Of a stretch of DNA of 19,607 bases, positions 1-7,392 are shown piece by piece. Both the position numbers and the translations under genes were made by a program. The stretch lies in contig JALVPX010000042.1 in assembly GCA_027031565.1 (NCBI GenBank), positions 1 through 19,607 of the forward strand, in the 5' to 3' direction. How positions within the stretch are numbered: position 1 is the first letter of the stretch; every line of letters starts with the position of its first letter. Below the pieces are notes generated by a model. That model saw only the letters and a program-made list of their open reading frames with translations, had not been told where the DNA came from and searched no databases. The DNA comes from Deltaproteobacteria bacterium (GTDB lineage Bacteria; Desulfobacterota; Dissulfuribacteria; Dissulfuribacterales; JALVPX01).

Positions 1-11
1 GAGAAAAGATC

Positions 12-272
12 ATGGCTGGAAAGAGAAGCAGACCCTACACAAAAGAAGACGTGGCCTTTGTTTATGAAAACTATGCCAAAATGACCTCATCGGAAATTGC
101 AGCCAAACTTGGTATAAGCAAATTTCAGGTTTCAAAAATAGTAAGTGAATTGAGAAAACATACGGATTTCCCGAAGAAGACCGCCCGCAGGCCTAATCCA
201 GTTCTCCAATTCATAGAAGAGAAGGGATTGCCGAAGAAAAAGGGCAAGGCTGCATCTAAGCGGAAAAAATAA
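12..272 (+). CDS. Small Lys/Arg-rich HTH protein
   Basis: 86-residue, strongly basic protein. Residues about 26-48 (SSEIAAKLGISKFQVSKIVS) have the pattern of a helix-turn-helix: a helix, a Gly turn at 34 and a recognition-like helix at 36-48. Residues 53-86 are rich in Lys, Arg and Pro, the last dozen being almost all Lys, Arg, Gly, Ala or Ser, as in tails that bind nucleic acid without sequence preference. A purine-rich GAGAAAAG lies just upstream of the ATG and can serve as ribosome binding site. No ligand domain or catalytic motif is visible. I infer a small DNA-binding or nucleoid-associated protein, but I do not recognise a named family. A terminator follows, so it probably ends the transcription unit that begins before the window. 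Confidence 0.75.
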   Translation: MAGKRSRPYTKEDVAFVYENYAKMTSSEIAAKLGISKFQVSKIVSELRKHTDFPKKTARRPNPVLQFIEEKGLPKKKGKAASKRKK

Positions 273-326
273 TCAGTCAACATCGTGCAATGAACTGATT
301 CTTAAATTGACAACAACAAGGTGAGG

Positions 327-359
327 ACGTCTCTGGCCGCTGGTTGGAGACGTTTTTGT
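327..359 (+). terminator. Intrinsic terminator after the HTH gene
   Basis: A 7-bp perfect stem, ACGTCTC (327-333) with GAGACGT (347-353), encloses a 13-base loop and runs into a T-rich tract (TTTTTGTTTTT). It lies 55 bases after the stop of the small HTH gene and separates that gene from gatB. Confidence 0.75.
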
Positions 360-392
360 TTTTGGTTACGCCCAGAGTCTTGCTGCATTGTT

Positions 393-423
393 TTGTTGCT
401 GCCAAACAGAGGCCGTGTTAATT
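393..423 (+). promoter_or_regulatory. Weak candidate promoter for gatB
   Basis: After the terminator, gatB needs its own promoter. TTGTTG (393-398) and GTTAAT (417-422) are 18 bases apart, and TTGCTG (396-401) with TTAATT (418-423) is a 16-base alternative. Neither pair is strong. The run also holds three short TTGCTGC repeats (380-386, 396-402, 423-429) of no clear meaning. Confidence 0.2.
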
Positions 424-463
424 TGCTGCAACTATTTTTTTGTTTTTCAAGGAGTAATTCCAA

Positions 464-1897
464 ATGGACTTCGAAGTGGTCATTGGTCTGGAAGTTCACG
501 TTCAATTAAGGACAGAGAGCAAAATTTTTTGTACATGCTCAACAACCTTTGGGGCGCCGCCCAACACACATACGTGCCCAGTGTGTCTGGGAATGCCCGG
601 AGTGCTTCCTGTTCTTAATAAAAAGGTAGTGGATTACGCCCTGCGCATGGCCATTGCCACCAATTGCAGATGCAATCCCTTGAGCCAGTTTGCCAGGAAA
701 AACTATTTCTATCCAGACCTCCCAAAGGGGTATCAGATATCTCAATATGAGCTTCCTTTGGCAGAGCATGGCTGGATTGAAATAGATGTGGGTGAGGGTG
801 AGACCAGGCGAATCGGGATAACCCGTATCCATTTGGAAGAGGATGCAGGCAAACTCATACATGATGAGTCCAGGCCTGTCAGCTATGTGGATCTCAACCG
901 CACAGGTGTGCCCCTTATTGAGATAGTCAGCGAGCCCGACATCAGGGCGCCTGAGGAAGCAAATGCCTATCTCAGGAAACTTCGTCAACTTGTAAGATAT
1001 CTTGGGGTGAGTGATGGGAACATGGAAGAGGGCAGCCTGCGCTGTGATGCAAATATCTCTTTAAGGCCCAGGGGGAGGGAAGAATTTGGCACCAAGGCTG
1101 AATTGAAGAACATGAACTCCTTCAAACATGTGCAGAAGGCATTGGAATATGAAGTGCGCCGTCAGACCGCCTTGCTCATGGACGGAAAGGAGGTAGTGCA
1201 GGAAACCAGGCTGTGGGACCCGGCCAAGGGAATCACAAAGGCGATGCGCGGCAAGGAAGAGGCGCATGACTACCGTTATTTCCCTGATCCGGACCTTGTA
1301 CCAGTGGAGGTCTCAAAGGATTGGCTGGAGGAAGTTGAAAAGGATCTGCCCGAACTGCCTGATGCCAGGAGAAGGCGCTTTCAGGAAGAATATGGCCTAC
1401 CCTTTTATGATGCGGATGTTCTCACTGCTTCCAAGGCATTGGCAGACTATTACGAGGCGTGCGTCAAGGGTTTTCCAAATCCAAAGATCGTTAGCAACTG
1501 GGTCATGGTGGAATTGTTGCGCCTGTTGAAGCAGGATGCCCGGGATATTTCCCAGTGTCCTGTATCACCAGATGCCCTTGTACAGCTGCTCAAGCTGGTT
1601 GATGACGGGACCATAAGCGGCAAGATCGCAAAGATGGTGCTCGAAGAGTGCTATCAAAGCGGAAAGATGCCCAGGGAAGTGGTGGAGGAGAAGAACCTTG
1701 TGCAAATGAGTGATGAATCTGCCCTGCAGGAAGTGGTGGACAAGGTGCTCTCCGCCTTTCCAAAAGAGGTTGAAAAATATAGGGCAGGGAAAAAGAAGGT
1801 CCTTGGTTTCCTTGTTGGTCAGGTCATGAAAGAGACCAAAGGGCAGGCAAATCCGCAAAAGGTAAACGAAATCCTTCGGAAGGTGCTTGATGGTTGA
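464..1897 (+). CDS. gatB: Asp/Glu-tRNA amidotransferase subunit B
   Basis: GatB binds tRNA in the GatCAB complex, which converts Glu-tRNA(Gln), and often Asp-tRNA(Asn), to the amidated form with ammonia passed from GatA. The N terminus (VIGLEVHVQL, residues 6-15) is the GatB signature. Cys23, Cys25, Cys38 and Cys41 form the family's zinc site. The C-terminal half holds the helical and YqeY-like tRNA-binding part. At 477 residues it is full length. The start is set by AAGGAG at 449-454, nine bases before the ATG. gatA and gatC are not in the window, so the complex is encoded from separate loci. The stop overlaps the next gene by 8 bases. Confidence 0.97.
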   Translation: MDFEVVIGLEVHVQLRTESKIFCTCSTTFGAPPNTHTCPVCLGMPGVLPVLNKKVVDYALRMAIATNCRCNPLSQFARKNYFYPDLPKGYQISQYELPLAEHGWIEIDVGEGETRRIGITRIHLEEDAGKLIHDESRPVSYVDLNRTGVPLIEIVSEPDIRAPEEANAYLRKLRQLVRYLGVSDGNMEEGSLRCDANISLRPRGREEFGTKAELKNMNSFKHVQKALEYEVRRQTALLMDGKEVVQETRLWDPAKGITKAMRGKEEAHDYRYFPDPDLVPVEVSKDWLEEVEKDLPELPDARRRRFQEEYGLPFYDADVLTASKALADYYEACVKGFPNPKIVSNWVMVELLRLLKQDARDISQCPVSPDALVQLLKLVDDGTISGKIAKMVLEECYQSGKMPREVVEEKNLVQMSDESALQEVVDKVLSAFPKEVEKYRAGKKKVLGFLVGQVMKETKGQANPQKVNEILRKVLDG

Positions 1898-2963
1898 TCC
1901 GGTTTCCTTTCTCGAGCAGCATGGAAATTCCACAGTCGTCCCGCTGCGATGGGAAAACAGGTGCTTTTATCTGCTGGATCAGCGGGTGCTTCCGTGGGAA
2001 CAGAAGTGGCTTCGAATCAAAGAGGCCGAAGAATGCGCAGCAGCTATCAGGGACCTGGTTGTAAGGGGGGCGCCGGCCATAGGAATATGTGCAGCTTTTG
2101 GAATGGTGCTGGCCGTGCAGGGCGCTACAGGCCGAGGCATGGTGCTCAAGGAAACAATTGACGAGGCGGCAGCACTATTGAACAGGGCCCGGCCAACAGC
2201 GGTTAATCTCAACTGGGCGGTTGAAAGAATGCTTAAGGCCTATCAAAAGGTGGAGGGACAGGAAGAAGAGACGGTCTTTAAAGCCATGGAACAAGAGGCC
2301 CTCTCCATTTGGCAGGAAGATATTGAGGCCAACATCGCCATGGGAGGCCACGGTGCAGCCCTCATACCCGACTCAGGCACTATTCTTACCCACTGCAATG
2401 CTGGTGCATTGGCAACAGGCGGCTATGGCACGGCCCTTGGGGTGATACGTGCGGCCTTTTATGCAGGCAAGGATATTGATGTATTGGCAGACGAGACAAG
2501 GCCGTGGCTGCAAGGCGCCCGCTTGACTGCCTATGAATTGAAAGCAGATAATATTCCAGTAAAGGTGTGCGTGGACTCAGCAGCAGGTTTTTTCATGCGT
2601 CAGGGAAAGGTCCAGGCAGTGGTGGTTGGGGCAGACCGCATAGCTGCAAATGGAGACGTGGCCAACAAGATAGGCACATACAGTGCGGCCCAGGTGGCCT
2701 GGGCAAACAACATCCCGTTTTATGTGGCAGCCCCTGCTTCCACGCTCGACATCAATACGCCGAACGGATCCGCCATCAGCATAGAAGTACGTGATCAATC
2801 AGAAGTTACCATCATAGCTGGCAAGGTCATGGTGCCTGAAGGCGTGGAAGCAGTGAATCCAGTTTTTGACATTACGCCGGCAGAACTCATTACAGCAATC
2901 ATAACCGAAAAGGGTGTGTTAAGACCTCCATATGATTCAGCCATCGCTTCCTGTTTCCATTAA
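1890..2963 (+). CDS. mtnA: Methylthioribose-1-phosphate isomerase
   Basis: MtnA turns 5-methylthioribose-1-phosphate into methylthioribulose-1-phosphate in methionine salvage or in the related anaerobic methylthioadenosine shunts. The protein is related to the eIF2B alpha family. Seen: RGAPAIG at 59-65, the catalytic Cys169 in THCNAGALATGG, the catalytic Asp249 in GADRIAANGD, and a conserved DETRPWLQGARLT stretch near 201-213. Length 357 is normal. I prefer the ATG at 1890, with GGAAGG at 1878-1883, over the TTG one codon earlier. It overlaps gatB by 8 bases, so the two are probably translationally coupled. No other methionine-salvage gene is present, so which route it serves cannot be read from this window. 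Confidence 0.95.
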   Translation: MVDPVSFLEQHGNSTVVPLRWENRCFYLLDQRVLPWEQKWLRIKEAEECAAAIRDLVVRGAPAIGICAAFGMVLAVQGATGRGMVLKETIDEAAALLNRARPTAVNLNWAVERMLKAYQKVEGQEEETVFKAMEQEALSIWQEDIEANIAMGGHGAALIPDSGTILTHCNAGALATGGYGTALGVIRAAFYAGKDIDVLADETRPWLQGARLTAYELKADNIPVKVCVDSAAGFFMRQGKVQAVVVGADRIAANGDVANKIGTYSAAQVAWANNIPFYVAAPASTLDINTPNGSAISIEVRDQSEVTIIAGKVMVPEGVEAVNPVFDITPAELITAIITEKGVLRPPYDSAIASCFH

Positions 2964-3843
2964 ACGCTTCCTGAATATGGTGGCAAATTTTTTCGATGCT
3001 CACACGGCGGCACTCTTTATTGCCAAAGATGACGGCCAATATCTGGAATTGGTGGCCTGCCACAGCCTGAGCCGTCACATGGTGCCTAGCTGCAATGTGA
3101 AGCCCGGCCAGGGGCTCATTGGCTGGATTGCCAAGGAGAACAGGCCCCTGCATGTGACAAGGTTTACAAAATTTACAAATACCCTTGGCATTTATACCAA
3201 GAATGTGGGTATCAAGGCCTTTTTAGGTGCCCCGCTGCCTGAAAGCAAAGGCGTGCTCATGGTTGACAGTAAGAGCCAGTGGGCCTTTCCTGAGAAACAA
3301 GAAAGAATTTTACTCGATTGTGCCGCAGTTGCTGCGGACTTATGGCAGAATTTTCTTAACGAGCGCAAGTACGAACTTTTAAAGAGATGGACCGAGCTGC
3401 AGTGTAGATTTCCTGGAAGTTTTGGAAAGGCACTGAAGGAACTTTTGGATATGTTTGGCCTGCACGAAGGGTTTTGTGCAAGACTCGACCCAAAACTCAA
3501 TTCCTATGAGGTGAAGGGAGCGGTGCTTGACAGGGAACTTGTAGCCTTGAGGCCTTTGCAGTTCAGGCAGGACGCAGGCCTTGCAGGCTGGATATTCAAG
3601 CACAAAAGGAATATCGTCTTGAAGCAGTTCAGGGCAGACAAGAAACGCTCCTTTTTTATATGGCCTGAAGAACCTTTTGAAGCCGGACCCACGGTAATAG
3701 GGATATACACCAGCGACAATCGGGGAACAGAGTACGCATGGATAATGTCTGGCTCTGGGCACAAGTTGCCAGAAGATATATTGGGGGATTTTATTGAGTC
3801 AATAAGTTCCAGGTTGGGAGAGTTGTCAGCCCGCATTGATTGA
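2932..3843 (+). CDS. Protein with two GAF-like domains
   Basis: 303 residues with two GAF-type sensory modules and no output domain. The first (about 8-140) has the typical GQGLIGWIAKENRPLHV run at 60-75 and a later GVLMVDS strand at 107-113. The second (about 165-298) repeats the pattern in weaker form (DAGLAGWIFKHKRNIVL, 214-230). GAF domains bind small ligands, haem or cyclic nucleotides, or act as dimer platforms; the ligand here cannot be told. No signal peptide or membrane segment is seen, so it is probably cytoplasmic. The gene begins 32 bases inside mtnA; an in-frame TAA at 2920-2922 rules out an earlier start, and no good ribosome binding site is seen, which suggests coupling. The next gene encodes a MreB-like actin 49 bases downstream, hinting that this protein could regulate or localise that filament. 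Confidence 0.8.
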   Translation: MIQPSLPVSIKRFLNMVANFFDAHTAALFIAKDDGQYLELVACHSLSRHMVPSCNVKPGQGLIGWIAKENRPLHVTRFTKFTNTLGIYTKNVGIKAFLGAPLPESKGVLMVDSKSQWAFPEKQERILLDCAAVAADLWQNFLNERKYELLKRWTELQCRFPGSFGKALKELLDMFGLHEGFCARLDPKLNSYEVKGAVLDRELVALRPLQFRQDAGLAGWIFKHKRNIVLKQFRADKKRSFFIWPEEPFEAGPTVIGIYTSDNRGTEYAWIMSGSGHKLPEDILGDFIESISSRLGELSARID

Positions 3844-3892
3844 TTTTTTTTCCAGGTTTGGGAGTCGGGTAAAAACGAGGGTTGAGGCAAAG

Positions 3893-4924
3893 ATGGTACT
3901 GAGGAAAATAAGGCAGTTGATCAGGCAGGATCTTGCCATGGACTTGGGCACGGCCAACACGCTTATATATTTTGAAGGCGAAGGCATAGTCTTAAACGAG
4001 CCCACTGCGATTGCCATGTCCCTGGGGAGTGCCGAAGTCCTGGCCACAGGATCCGAGGCCAAAAAGTATCTCGGGAAGACCCCTGAGGGCATTATGGCCT
4101 TGCGGCCGTTAAAAGAAGGCGTGATCAGGGATTTCAGGGCAGCTTCCCTTCTGATTCAGGACTTTTTGAAGCGGGTGGAGTTTCACAGAGGCGTTGCAGC
4201 ACCCCGGATTGTAGTCTGTATCCCCTCCAATATTACACAGGTGGAAAAAAGAACGGTTTTGGAAGCCGCTTACGAGGCCGGAGGCAAGAAGGTCTTTCTG
4301 CTGGAAGAGACCATGGCAGCAGCCATAGGAGCCGGTCTGCCAGTGTTTGACAGGCGGCCTGTGGCAGTTTTGGACATAGGTGGTGGAACCACGGAATTCG
4401 CCTTGATCACAGAGGGCGGCTACCGCGTTTGCGAGACAATACGCCTGGCAGGGGATGTTTTTGACGAAGCCATTGTTCAGTGGTTCAAGTACAGGCACCA
4501 TCTGGAGATCGGTCTTAATAGCGCAGAGCAAATAAAGTGGGAAGCTGGTGCAGTGTCGGAAAAATACAGCAGAAACGATGCCAGCATACTGGTATCTGGC
4601 AAGGACCGGCTCCGCCAGGCCCCGTTGTCCATTGAGGTACCTGCCAAGGAAATAGCAGAGGCATTGAAGGAGCCTGTCACGGCCATAAGAAATTTCATTA
4701 TACGCTTTCTGGCTGCAATGCCTGTTTCCGACCGGGCTTCAGTAGAGGCCCAAGGCGTTACGATTACCGGTGGAGGAGCGCTCTTGGCCGGCCTGCCTGA
4801 GTGGCTTTCTGAACAAACAGGCATAAACTTTTCCCTGGCAGATGAACCCCTCACAACTGTAGTCATGGGAGCTGGATTGGCATTGGAAAATTTCAAGGAA
4901 TTTGAGCCCGTGTTTGTCAACTAA
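3893..4924 (+). CDS. Divergent MreB-like bacterial actin
   Basis: 343-residue MreB-family ATPase. Seen: phosphate-1 loop DLGTANT (17-23), GIVLNEP (31-37), phosphate-2 loop DIGGGTTE (161-168), adenosine motif TGGGALL (292-298), and a short basic N-terminal helix (MVLRKIRQLIRQ) of the kind that tethers MreB to the membrane. The usual EEPMAAAIGAGLP is EETMAAAIGAGLP at 138-150 (Pro to Thr), and the region at 222-250 is unlike canonical MreB. The ATG at 3893 is preferred because GAGG lies five bases upstream and the length fits MreB; a TTG at 3836 in the same frame would overlap the GAF gene and add 19 residues. mreC, mreD, mrdA and mrdB are absent, so this may be a paralogue with another job beside the cell's shape-determining MreB. 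Confidence 0.85.
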   Translation: MVLRKIRQLIRQDLAMDLGTANTLIYFEGEGIVLNEPTAIAMSLGSAEVLATGSEAKKYLGKTPEGIMALRPLKEGVIRDFRAASLLIQDFLKRVEFHRGVAAPRIVVCIPSNITQVEKRTVLEAAYEAGGKKVFLLEETMAAAIGAGLPVFDRRPVAVLDIGGGTTEFALITEGGYRVCETIRLAGDVFDEAIVQWFKYRHHLEIGLNSAEQIKWEAGAVSEKYSRNDASILVSGKDRLRQAPLSIEVPAKEIAEALKEPVTAIRNFIIRFLAAMPVSDRASVEAQGVTITGGGALLAGLPEWLSEQTGINFSLADEPLTTVVMGAGLALENFKEFEPVFVN

Positions 4925-4948
4925 GCTTGGCTGGCGAGGCGTTCATTC

Positions 4949-5788
4949 ATGGAAAGGATAAGGCGGTACCAGAGCTTGCTGCCCAAGGAGTACAAGGGAA
5001 TCCTTGAGACAGCTGTATCGGCTGCGCTCAAGGCAGGTCAAATCCTGCGTTCTCTTTATGATAATCCGCACACAATAGAGTTTAAGGGCGAGATCGACCT
5101 TGTGACCGAGGCGGACATAGCCTCCGAGGAGGCGATTTTGTCAATCTTGGAGAAAAAAAGCCCGGGTATCTCGATTCTTGCTGAAGAATCGGCAGGCAAG
5201 GGTGAGAGCAGCGGCCAGGGCCCCATGTGGATTATCGATCCACTGGATGGAACCACAAATTTTGCCCACGGCTTTCCATGGTTCTGTGTTTCCATAGCCC
5301 TGTGGCAAAATGGAGCATCAGAAGCAGGGGTCATTTATGCACCCTTGCAGGATGAACTGTTTTATGGAGTCAAGGGTGCTGGTGCCTTTATGAATGCTGA
5401 TCAAATACGGGTTTCATCGACCAGGGTCCTGGACCGGTCCCTCTTGGCCACAGGCTTTCCCTACGATGTCAGGGAGAAACCAGATGAAGTCATTTCCGCT
5501 TTAAAGGACATGATCGTCAAGGCACAGGGGGTAAGGAGGGCTGGTGCTGCTGCCCTTGATCTTGCCTATGTCTCAGCAGGCCGTCTAGACGGCTTCTGGG
5601 AGATAAAACTCAAGCCCTGGGATACGGCAGCAGGCTCTCTTCTGGTTGAAGAGGCAGGGGGCCGGGTTACTGATTTTGGCAATTCTGCCTATTCGCCCTT
5701 TTTGAAAGAAATAGTTGCCTCAAATTTCAGGATACATGATGAGATGATATCAATCTTGAAAAGATATTCCAATTTGGGCGTAAAATGA
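4949..5788 (+). CDS. suhB: Inositol monophosphatase family (SuhB-like)
   Basis: Mg-dependent phosphatase of the IMPase/FBPase/CysQ superfamily, 279 residues. Metal and substrate motifs: Glu79-Glu80 in LAEES, IDPLDGTTNF at 96-105 (Asp97, Asp100, Thr102), and PWDTAAG at 223-229 (Asp225). The DLVTEAD segment (50-56) supplies further acidic ligands. Family members remove phosphate from inositol-1-phosphate, fructose-1,6-bisphosphate, NADP or PAP; E. coli SuhB also acts in rRNA antitermination. The motif set fits the SuhB subgroup best, but the true substrate is not settled by sequence. GAGGCG lies about ten bases before the ATG. Its stop overlaps the Nudix start as ATGA, so the two enzymes are probably made together. 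Confidence 0.9.
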   Translation: MERIRRYQSLLPKEYKGILETAVSAALKAGQILRSLYDNPHTIEFKGEIDLVTEADIASEEAILSILEKKSPGISILAEESAGKGESSGQGPMWIIDPLDGTTNFAHGFPWFCVSIALWQNGASEAGVIYAPLQDELFYGVKGAGAFMNADQIRVSSTRVLDRSLLATGFPYDVREKPDEVISALKDMIVKAQGVRRAGAAALDLAYVSAGRLDGFWEIKLKPWDTAAGSLLVEEAGGRVTDFGNSAYSPFLKEIVASNFRIHDEMISILKRYSNLGVK

Positions 5789-6252
5789 GCAAAAAAGAGA
5801 TAAGGTGCCCCAAGTGCGGGGCTTCAACAGAGGTGTATGTCAATCCCGTTCCCACAGTGGATGTGATAATAGAGACCGGTTTTGGCATCGTCTTGATAGA
5901 GCGGCATAATTACCCCTATGGATGGGCCATTCCAGGAGGCTTTGTGGATTGCGGAGAGAGCGTGGAAGAAGCCGCGCTCCGGGAGGCCATGGAAGAAACT
6001 GGTCTTGCAGTTGAGCTTCTGGGAATTTTGGGTGTCTATTCAGATCCGAACAGGGACCCTCGGCAGCACACCATAAGCACAGTTTTTGTTGCAAAGGCCC
6101 ATGGACAGCCAGTAGCGGGCGATGATGCCAAACAGGCTGCTACATTTTCCATAGACGAAATAGATGTGCCTTTGGCCTTTGATCATCAGAAGATACTCAG
6201 ACATTACGGGATGTATAAAAAGGGCGAGCGCTGTCTGTGCGGGGTAACGTAA
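5785..6252 (+). CDS. Nudix hydrolase, ADP-ribose pyrophosphatase-like
   Basis: 155-residue Nudix hydrolase. The Nudix box is perfect: Gly52-x5-Glu58-x7-Arg66-Glu67-Ala-Met-Glu70-Glu71-Thr-Gly73-Leu, which binds Mg and cuts nucleoside diphosphates linked to X. The later stretch VYSDPNRDPRQHTIS (84-98) is like that in small ADP-ribose pyrophosphatases. An N-terminal pair Cys8-x2-Cys11 and a C-terminal pair Cys150-x-Cys152 could together hold a metal; this is unusual for such a short Nudix enzyme. The gene overlaps the suhB-like stop by four bases. It ends two bases before the stop of a gene on the other strand, and I see no terminator between them. Confidence 0.9.
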   Translation: MSKKEIRCPKCGASTEVYVNPVPTVDVIIETGFGIVLIERHNYPYGWAIPGGFVDCGESVEEAALREAMEETGLAVELLGILGVYSDPNRDPRQHTISTVFVAKAHGQPVAGDDAKQAATFSIDEIDVPLAFDHQKILRHYGMYKKGERCLCGVT

Positions 6253-6254
6253 GT

Positions 6255-7187
6255 TCAGGAAACGCCCTGCGATTCTTTTTCAACCGAGGGATGAAGAACC
6301 ACCTTATTGCCTCCAGCCCTTTTTGCAGAATACATCGCCTCGTCTGCCTCCCTTAGAAACAGATAGAGATCATCCCTCAACGGCTTATCAGTCCGCCTGA
6401 ATCTCGATATGCCTATGCTTAAGGTCGTACCCATGTTTTCGCCTTCAAGATATTTGGTGCGGATCCTCTCTGCAATTTGGAGGGCCTGTTCAACGCTTGC
6501 CTGGGGAATGGTGATGACAAATTCATCGCCGCCGTAACGGCAGATGGTATCCACATGATTTCTGGTAGAGGCCTTGAGAATTTGCGCCAGATACCGCAAT
6601 ATCTTGTCTCCCTGCTGGTGGCCTTTGCTGTCATTCAGGAATTTGAAATTATCGAGATCCACCATTATGAGGAAGAGAGGATAGTTCTGGCGTGCCGAGC
6701 GTTCTGCCTCTTCTTCCAGTTTTTCTTCGAAGAATCTTCTGTTGTAGAGGTCGGTAAGGGGATCCCTGAGAGAAAGTCTTTTTAAAAGCGCCCTGAGGTT
6801 TCGTTCCCTGATGATGCGATTGAGTTTTGCCTTTAATTCATCGAAGTTGAAGGGTTTTTGAATGAAATCGCTGGCCCCTGCCTTTATAACACTGGTGTAA
6901 GAGAATTCCCTTCCGTGCCCTGTCATGACTACTATGTCAATGTCAGGCCACTTTGTTTTCACCACCTTGATCAGGGACATGCCATCCATTACAGGCATTA
7001 TAAGATCAGTAATAATTATGGTAAAAGGGGAGCCTTCCAGCAGCTTCAGAGCTTCCTTGCCATTTCTGGCTGTATGGAATTCCATGCCCAGGGTCTTTAA
7101 AAACTCCGAGGTAAGTGCAAGCACTGTTGGATCATCATCTACCAGCAACAGGCGTTGCGGTTCATAGGTGGTCTGTTCAAACTCCAA
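6255..7187 (-). CDS. Response regulator-diguanylate cyclase (REC-GGDEF)
   Basis: 310 residues. Receiver domain about 11-125: acidic pair Asp17-Asp18, phospho-acceptor Asp61 in IITDLIMP, Thr89, Lys111. A short linker leads to a GGDEF domain about 138-300 with an intact RYGGDEF (217-223) and RDPLTDLYNRR at its start, so it should make c-di-GMP from two GTP when phosphorylated. The product-inhibition I-site (RxxD) is altered: Asn-His-Val-Asp at 210-213, with the Arg one place too early, so feedback may be weak. The start is a TTG: an in-frame TAG lies three codons upstream, AGGG sits at correct spacing, and the next Met is inside the receiver. It is divergent from the sigma-54 activator gene. 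Confidence 0.93.
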   Translation of the reverse strand: MEFEQTTYEPQRLLLVDDDPTVLALTSEFLKTLGMEFHTARNGKEALKLLEGSPFTIIITDLIMPVMDGMSLIKVVKTKWPDIDIVVMTGHGREFSYTSVIKAGASDFIQKPFNFDELKAKLNRIIRERNLRALLKRLSLRDPLTDLYNRRFFEEKLEEEAERSARQNYPLFLIMVDLDNFKFLNDSKGHQQGDKILRYLAQILKASTRNHVDTICRYGGDEFVITIPQASVEQALQIAERIRTKYLEGENMGTTLSIGISRFRRTDKPLRDDLYLFLREADEAMYSAKRAGGNKVVLHPSVEKESQGVS

Positions 7188-7270
7188 ATTAGTACCCTAA
7201 TCAATGATTTTGGATTTTTTCAAAGGGAATATATGCATCCAGGATTTTTCTTTGTTCTGAACATAATCCT

Positions 7271-7299
7271 CTTATAATTCTTTTAACGGCAAAATACAA
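7271..7299 (-). promoter_or_regulatory. Sigma-70-type promoter for the GGDEF regulator
   Basis: On the minus strand TTGTAT (7299-7294) and TATAAG (7276-7271) are separated by 17 bases, giving an untranslated leader of about 75 bases before the TTG start at 7187. Confidence 0.45.
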
Positions 7300-7337
7300 T
7301 ATTTCATTAGACTTGGTAAAGGGTGTCGTAAATAAAA

Positions 7338-7366
7338 TTGATTTCATCACCTAGTTTTGTTAATAA
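7338..7366 (+). promoter_or_regulatory. Sigma-70-type promoter for the sigma-54 activator
   Basis: TTGATT (7338-7343) and TAATAA (7361-7366) are separated by 17 bases and end 26 bases before the ATG at 7393. GAGG at 7381-7384 is the ribosome binding site. This promoter and that of the GGDEF gene point away from each other in the same 205-bp gap. Confidence 0.5.
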
Positions 7367-7392
7367 AATAGAAACTGTGTGAGGTTGTGTGA

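Noticed and set aside
3836..3892. TTG start giving the MreB-like protein 19 more residues
   Set aside because: It overlaps the GAF gene, has no close ribosome binding site, and the ATG at 3893 has GAGG at good spacing and gives the normal MreB length.
6230..6300. Bidirectional terminator between the Nudix and GGDEF genes
   Set aside because: The two stops are two bases apart and I found no stable stem with a T tract in the flanks.
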